DNA of 34,273 bases from Streptomyces beijiangensis (GTDB lineage Bacteria > Actinomycetota > Actinomycetes > Streptomycetales > Streptomycetaceae). The stretch covers positions 1 through 34,273 of the forward strand of contig NZ_JAFLRJ010000061.1 of NCBI RefSeq assembly GCF_017315755.1. Reading direction: 5' to 3'. The notes under the pieces were generated by a model that did no database searches, had not been told where the DNA came from, and was given only the letters and a program-made list of their open reading frames with translations. The stretch's first letter is position 1; each line of letters starts with the position of its first letter. Below are positions 29,666 to 34,273 of the stretch, in pieces. The translations under genes and the position numbers were made by a program.

Positions 29666-32608
29666 TCACGCCGCCGCTACGGGGGTCAACAGCGCACGGA
29701 CGTCGTCTGCTTCCGGGGACTTGAGCTCCTCGAAGAGCGAGAGCGCCTCATGCCAGCAGACCTGTGCGCGGCCGGACTGGCCGATTCCGAACAGGGCGCG
29801 GCCGAGCACCGTCAGCACGTTGCCGCGCCGCCACTCCCCGCCGATCCCGCGCAGCACCGTCAGAGCCATCTCGGCGCCCGCTGCCGCTTGGGCGGGGCGG
29901 CGGGCGGCGAGGTCGATCTCGGCCAGACGGAAGAGGGTCATGCCCTCCCACAGCCGCTGGCGGCTGTCGCGGAAGACGGCGAGCGCCTCCCTGAGCTGAT
30001 CGGCCGCCGCTGCGAACTGTCCGCTCTTGGTGAGCGCGAGCCCGAGCGCGTAGCGGCCGTTCGCGCCCTTGAGGGCGTGGCCCATGCTGTCGTACATCTC
30101 CGTGCCCTGGCGGGCGAGATCGACGGCGCTGGAGGTGTTCCCGGTGGCGAGGTGGAGGCGCGAGAGGTTGCACAGGGCGCTCGCCTCGCCGGGGACGTCG
30201 CCGCAGTTGCGGAACCCCTCGATGGCGCGGGCGAAGTGCTCGGCCCCACCGTTCTGGTAGAACGCCATGGCGCCGCGGAGGTTGGCCGCCCAGCAGCCGG
30301 ACATCAGGTCCTGCGTCTCGTCGGCGAGCCGGGCGGCTTCTTCGGCCTCGCGGTCGCCCTGGTCGAACTGGCCCGCCGCGTGGTGCACATAGGCGAGGCT
30401 GATGTTGGCCCGTCCCTCGGCGCGGGCATCGCCGGTCGTGCGTGCCGCGTCCCGCAGGGCCCTGGCGGCCGTCTCGTACTCCTTGGAGTTGGCGCCGGAC
30501 TCACCCAGGTCCAGGGCCGACCAGAGCAGGTCGACGGCCCGGCGCAGGGTGCCCGCGCCCGTCGACTGCCGTACGCACGCGAGGAGCGAGATGGCTTCGG
30601 AGTACAGCCAGTCCTGGGCGTCGTGGCGGTCCGTGAAGGCCAGGCCCTCGTACGTCGTCGTCTCCAGGTGGTCCACCAGGCGGTCGCCCGGGCGCTCGAT
30701 CGCGTACACCCGCGAGGCCGTGGAGAGGTAGAAGTCGAGGAGGCGGGAGAGCGCCGACTGCCGCTCCAGCGGCTGCTGTTCGTCGCGCTCCGCGCACGAG
30801 CGCGCGTAGAGGCGGACCAGGTCGTGGTAGCGGTAGCGGCCGGGGGCCGCCGATTCGAGCAGGGACGTGTCGACGAGCGACTCCAGGACGTCCTCGGCGT
30901 CCTGCACGGACAGGTCGAGTACGGAGGCCGCCGCCGCGAGGGAGATGTCCGGGCCGTCGGCCAGGCCCAGGAGGCGGAAGGCGCGCGCCTGCTGGGGCTC
31001 CAACTGGCCGTAGCCCAGCTCGAACGTGGCCTTCACCGCGAGGTCGCCCGCCTGGAGTTCGTCCAGGCGCCTGCGCTCGTCCGCGAGCTTCGCCGCGAGC
31101 ACCGAGACCGTCCAGGTACGGCGGGCGGCCAGCCGGGAGGCCGCGATCCGGATGGCCAGGGGCAGGAATCCGCACGCCGCTACGACGTCCAGGGCCGCCT
31201 GGCGTTCGGAGTTGACCCGTTCCGTGCCGACTATTTTCGTGAAGAGCTGGAGGGCTTCCTCGGGGGCCATCACGTCCAGGTCGACGAGATGGGCGCCTGC
31301 GAGGTCGACCATGCGGGCGCGGCTGGTGACCAGGGCCGCGGAGCCCGCCGTTCCCGGGAGGAGGGGGCGGATCTGGGCGGCGTCGCGGGCGTTGTCCAGG
31401 AGGACCAGGACGCGGCGGCCGTCGAGGGTCGAGCGGTAGAGCGCCGCACGGTCGTCGAGCGAGTCGGGGATGGCGGAGTCCGGGGTGCCCAGCGCGCGCA
31501 GGAAGGAGCCGAGGACTGTTTCTGGTTCGGCCGCGCGGGAGCCCGCGCCCTGGAGGTCGACGTAGAGCTGGCCGTCGGGGAAGTGAGGGCGGGCCGCGTG
31601 GGCCACGTGGACGGCGAGGGTCGTCTTGCCCACGCCGCCGATTCCGGCCACTGCGCTGACCGCCATGACGTGGCCTTCCGTCGTGGCGAGGCGGTCGCCC
31701 AGTTCGCGTACGAAGGACGCCCGGCCCGTGAAGTCAGGGACGGTAGCGGGCAGTTGGGCCGGGCGCACCACCGTGGCCGCGGGCGCCGCGGGCGGCTCCG
31801 CGGGGCGGGCCAGGTCCTCGTCGGCCTGGAGGATGCGCCGCTGGAGGCGGGCGAGTTCGGGGCGGGGGTCGACGCCGAGCTCGTCGGCGAGGAGGCGGCG
31901 GGTGTCCGCGTACACGGCGAGCGCCTCGGCCTGGCGGCCGCTGCGGTAGAGGGCGAGCATCAGGAGCTCGCGCAGGCGTTCGCGCAGGGGGTGGGCGGCG
32001 GTGAGCGCGGTCAGTTCGGAGACGGCCTCCGCGTGGCAGCCGACCTCCAGGTCCAGGTCGAGGCGCGTCTCGATGAGCTGGAGCCGCCACTCCTCCAGGC
32101 GGGCGCGCTCCGTCTCCGCGTACGGTCCTGGAACGGAGGCGAGCGGTTCGCCGTCCCATAGGGCGAGCGCCTCGTTGATGCGGTCGCGGGCCGTGCAGCG
32201 GTCCCCGGAGGCTGCTGCCTTGTCGGCGGAAACGGAGAGTTCCTGCGCCACGGCGAGGTCGAGGGAGCCCGGGGTGGCCCGGATCGCGTACCCGCCTGCC
32301 TCGCTGACCAGGAGGCCGGAGCCGAGGGATTTGCGCAGGCGTGAGGCGTACGTCCGTATCGCGGCCAGGGCCTGCGACGGCGACTCGTCGCCCCAGATGG
32401 CGTCGATCAGCTCGGATGCGGTCGCAGTGCGGCCGTCTCGCAGGAGGAGTGCGGTGAGCAGGGCGCGTTGCTGCGGCGTTCCGGAGGGGAGCGCCTCGCC
32501 GTCGCGGTGGGCCCGCACCGGGCCCAGCACGCTGAAGCGCACACCGGTGTTCCGACCATGCTCCGGAGTTCGCTGCTCCGGTACGCGCGGCCCGCTGTCA
32601 CGGTCCAT
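29666..32608 (-). CDS. afsR: AfsR-type SARP global regulator with NB-ARC and TPR-like domains
   Basis: 980 aa from the ATG at 32608, preceded by AGGGGGC; an ATG at 32647 would give 993 aa, the length recalled for S. coelicolor AfsR. Order: OmpR-like winged helix (about 25-100, VRFSVLGPVRAHRDG then LTALLLRDGRTATASELIDA), BTAD helical domain (about 115-260), NB-ARC ATPase with Walker A GIGGVGKTT (322-330), winged-helix-like segment, and TPR-like repeats to the C-terminus (REALAVFRDSRQRLWEGMTL, EMALTVLRGIGGEWRRG). AfsR is phosphorylated by AfsK and activates afsS. The afsK, afsS and afsR set is all in this window. It is divergent from the amidohydrolase. Confidence 0.92.
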   Translation of the reverse strand: MDRDSGPRVPEQRTPEHGRNTGVRFSVLGPVRAHRDGEALPSGTPQQRALLTALLLRDGRTATASELIDAIWGDESPSQALAAIRTYASRLRKSLGSGLLVSEAGGYAIRATPGSLDLAVAQELSVSADKAAASGDRCTARDRINEALALWDGEPLASVPGPYAETERARLEEWRLQLIETRLDLDLEVGCHAEAVSELTALTAAHPLRERLRELLMLALYRSGRQAEALAVYADTRRLLADELGVDPRPELARLQRRILQADEDLARPAEPPAAPAATVVRPAQLPATVPDFTGRASFVRELGDRLATTEGHVMAVSAVAGIGGVGKTTLAVHVAHAARPHFPDGQLYVDLQGAGSRAAEPETVLGSFLRALGTPDSAIPDSLDDRAALYRSTLDGRRVLVLLDNARDAAQIRPLLPGTAGSAALVTSRARMVDLAGAHLVDLDVMAPEEALQLFTKIVGTERVNSERQAALDVVAACGFLPLAIRIAASRLAARRTWTVSVLAAKLADERRRLDELQAGDLAVKATFELGYGQLEPQQARAFRLLGLADGPDISLAAAASVLDLSVQDAEDVLESLVDTSLLESAAPGRYRYHDLVRLYARSCAERDEQQPLERQSALSRLLDFYLSTASRVYAIERPGDRLVDHLETTTYEGLAFTDRHDAQDWLYSEAISLLACVRQSTGAGTLRRAVDLLWSALDLGESGANSKEYETAARALRDAARTTGDARAEGRANISLAYVHHAAGQFDQGDREAEEAARLADETQDLMSGCWAANLRGAMAFYQNGGAEHFARAIEGFRNCGDVPGEASALCNLSRLHLATGNTSSAVDLARQGTEMYDSMGHALKGANGRYALGLALTKSGQFAAAADQLREALAVFRDSRQRLWEGMTLFRLAEIDLAARRPAQAAAGAEMALTVLRGIGGEWRRGNVLTVLGRALFGIGQSGRAQVCWHEALSLFEELKSPEADDVRALLTPVAAA

Positions 32609-32755
32609 GGCTGCCCCCTGCACCCCGTACTGCTTGGTCCTGCTCATGTGCACCCGCCAGTTTGCCTTGTTCATGGCGGGTCCGTCATCACCGGATGACG
32701 CTCTGCACAAGGTCTCCCTCGGACTCACCCGCGTAACTCATTGCCGTACAGGGAG

Positions 32756-32784
32756 CTGACGGTTCGTCAGATTGGGTCTACCGT
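32756..32784 (+). promoter_or_regulatory. Regulon operator (32756-32770) and leaderless promoter of the amidohydrolase
   Basis: The operator CTGACGGTTCGTCAG is followed by AT. Its CTGACG (32756-32761) is spaced 17 nt from TACCGT (32779-32784), which ends exactly 7 nt before the ATG at 32792. So the operator includes the -35 of a leaderless promoter; a bound repressor would block polymerase. Confidence 0.82.
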
Positions 32785-32791
32785 GGGGCGC

Positions 32792-34033
32792 ATGAACGCC
32801 ATGGAGACCTTCCCGAAGATCATCTCGGTGGACGACCACACGGTTGAGCCCCCCAACGTCTGGCGGGACCGGCTCCCGTCCAAGTACCAGGACATCGGTC
32901 CGCGCGTCGTCCGCGCCCCCCTGAAGGAAATGACCTTCCTGGGCGGCAAGTTCGCACCGGTCATGGGCGCGAAGGGCGACGACGGACCTGTCGGTGACTG
33001 GTGGGTGTACGAGGACCTGCACCGGCCGCTCACCCGCCTGGACACGGCGGTGGGCTACGACAGGGACGAGATACGCCTGGAAGTCATCACGTACGAGCAG
33101 ATGCGCCCGGGTTCGTTCTCGGTGCCCGAGCGCCTCGCCGACATGGACGTCAACCACGTCCAGTCCGCGCTCTGCTTCCCGACCTTCCCGCGCTTCTGCG
33201 GCCAGACCTTCACCGAGGCCAAGGACAGGGAACTCGGACTGCTCGGTGTGCGGGCGTACAACGACTGGATGGTGGACGAGTGGTGCGGGCCGCTCGCGCA
33301 GGGCCGGCTGATCCCGCTCCCGCTCGTCCCGCTCTGGGACGCGCACCTCGCGGCGGCGGAGGTGAGAAGGAACGCGGCGCGCGGGGTGCGGGCGGTGGCC
33401 TTCTCCGAGATCCCGCCGCACCTGGGACTGCCGTCGATCCATACGGACGAGTGGGATCCGTTCCTGCAGGCCTGCGACGAGACGGGGACGGTGATCGCGA
33501 TGCACATCGGGTCGTCGTCGAAGATGCCGTCGACGTCGGCGGACGCGCCTCCCGCGGTCGGCTCGACCATCACCTTCGCCAACTGCTGCTTCTCGATGGT
33601 GGACTGGCTGATGAGCGGCAAGTTCGAGCGCTTCCCGAACCTGAAGATCATGTACGCCGAGGGGCAGATCGGGTGGATCCCGTACATCCTGGAGCGCGCC
33701 GACGTGGTCTGGGAGGAGAACCGCGGCTGGGGCGGGGTGGCGGACAAGGTGCACCGGCCGCCGTCGGAGCTCTTCACCGAGCATGTGTACGGCTGCTTCT
33801 TCGACGACGCCTTCGGGCTGAAGAACCTGGACGCGATCGGGGCCGGCAACGTCCTGTACGAGACGGACTACCCGCACTCCGACTCGACCTGGCCCAAGTC
33901 CAAGGAGGTCGGCGAGGCGCAGATGGGGCATCTGGCCCCTGACGTGGTGGACCGGATCGTGCGCGGCAACGCGATCGAACTGCTGGGGCTGACGGCGGAC
34001 GGGCTCTGGGCCGGGCCCGGATCCACCGTCTGA
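32792..34033 (+). CDS. Amidohydrolase 2-family metal-dependent hydrolase/decarboxylase
   Basis: 413 aa. TIM-barrel amidohydrolase signatures: IISVDDHTVEPPNVW at the N-terminus (Asp/His metal-binding start), VIAMHIGSSSKMP (His) in the middle, IMYAEGQIGWIPYILERAD, and YETDYPHSDSTWP (Asp) near the end. The family includes decarboxylases and hydrolases of ring- or acyl-derived acids, and close relatives occur in actinobacterial steroid and aromatic catabolic clusters. No ribosome binding site; leaderless start. Its operator joins it to the regulon although it lies beyond afsR. The substrate is unknown. Confidence 0.88.
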   Translation: MNAMETFPKIISVDDHTVEPPNVWRDRLPSKYQDIGPRVVRAPLKEMTFLGGKFAPVMGAKGDDGPVGDWWVYEDLHRPLTRLDTAVGYDRDEIRLEVITYEQMRPGSFSVPERLADMDVNHVQSALCFPTFPRFCGQTFTEAKDRELGLLGVRAYNDWMVDEWCGPLAQGRLIPLPLVPLWDAHLAAAEVRRNAARGVRAVAFSEIPPHLGLPSIHTDEWDPFLQACDETGTVIAMHIGSSSKMPSTSADAPPAVGSTITFANCCFSMVDWLMSGKFERFPNLKIMYAEGQIGWIPYILERADVVWEENRGWGGVADKVHRPPSELFTEHVYGCFFDDAFGLKNLDAIGAGNVLYETDYPHSDSTWPKSKEVGEAQMGHLAPDVVDRIVRGNAIELLGLTADGLWAGPGSTV

Positions 34034-34046
34034 CCCCGTCAGTCTT

Positions 34047-34273
34047 TCAGCGGCGGCGGCGGCGCGCTGCCACCAAGGTCACGGATCCGCACAGCGCGGC
34101 CAGTACGGCAGTGCCCGCGATCAGCTGCGTGAACCCGGCGCCGGTCGCGGGCAGTGACGTCGTACCGGAGCCGCCGTCCGCCGGTGGTGCGGGCTGTGGC
34201 GGCGGGGCCGGTGCGGTGGGTGGATTCGGCGAGGGCGGCGCAGGCGGGGTCGGATGCGGTGTGGATGTGGGTG
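34047..34273 (-). CDS. C-terminus of an LPXTG wall-anchored protein (5' end outside window)
   Basis: 75 codons are visible from the window edge to the stop. A long Pro-rich wall-spanning stretch (PTSTPHPTPPAPPSPNPP and on) leads to LPATG, a hydrophobic helix (LIAGTAVLAALCGSVTLV) and an Arg tail (AARRRRR). This is a sortase sorting signal; the protein is covalently fixed to peptidoglycan. The functional domain lies outside the window. It is convergent with the amidohydrolase, whose stop is 13 nt away. Confidence 0.85.
   Translation of the reverse strand, partial: PTSTPHPTPPAPPSPNPPTAPAPPPQPAPPADGGSGTTSLPATGAGFTQLIAGTAVLAALCGSVTLVAARRRRR

Noticed and set aside
29750..32161. 803-codon + strand open frame over afsR
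   Set aside because: Antisense shadow; the minus strand encodes a full AfsR with Walker motifs.

Overview
The window is high-GC actinobacterial DNA, almost certainly from Streptomyces. The evidence is G/C-biased third positions throughout, frequent GTG (and one TTG) starts, many leaderless genes, an XRE-DUF5753/DUF397 pair, and above all a recognisable afsK/afsR/afsS-type global regulatory set. I place about 34 genes. The first and last run off the window edges.

Layout. 1-6205: an NDP-forming acyl-CoA synthetase (cut at the left edge), a Tat-exported flavin amine oxidase, a flavin monooxygenase divergent from a DoxX-like membrane protein plus DUF35 Zn-ribbon/OB protein, and a GNAT acetyltransferase. 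6227-9073: an FMN-binding oxidase-like protein, an unknown protein, an XRE/DUF397 pair, and a small toxin-antitoxin module whose toxin is a Fic/Doc relative without the catalytic His. 9274-13481: a response regulator and sensor kinase divergent from an FtsX-type ABC exporter. 13576-15218: an ECF sigma factor and its membrane partner. 15341-19069: a thiolase-like protein divergent from an acyl-CoA dehydrogenase and Ddn-like oxidoreductase, then a TetR regulator. 19379-22736: a two-domain VOC protein and the AfsK kinase. 22740-25079: membrane, fragmentary, secreted and DinB-like genes. 25149-29163: an enoyl-CoA hydratase/DUF35/thiolase operon divergent from a FadD-type CoA ligase. 29290-32608: an AfsS-like repeat peptide and AfsR. 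32792 to the right end: an amidohydrolase and the C-terminus of an LPXTG wall protein.

Main discovery. A palindrome of consensus ATCTGACGGnnCGTCAGAT occurs in front of the acyl-CoA synthetase (twice), DoxX-DUF35 (divergent from the monooxygenase), both thiolase-like genes, the acyl-CoA dehydrogenase, the CoA ligase and the amidohydrolase. A degenerate copy covers the start codon of the TetR gene. The core genes together encode acyl activation, dehydrogenation, hydration and a thiolase/DUF35 aldolase-like step, the chemistry used for steroid- or isoprenoid-like side chains. I infer a dispersed TetR-controlled acyl-CoA catabolic regulon of unknown substrate, wrapped around and inside the afsK-afsR locus. 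In several members the operator provides the -35 or -10 element of a leaderless promoter with fixed geometry TANNNT-N7-ATG.

AfsK (with Thr168 in its activation loop), AfsR and AfsS form the second theme. A tandem 11-bp PHO/AfsR-type box lies just downstream of afsR and points at the AfsS-like gene, with a strong hairpin between box and ribosome binding site. A small cluster of DnaA-box-like 9-mers sits upstream of the VOC and afsK genes.
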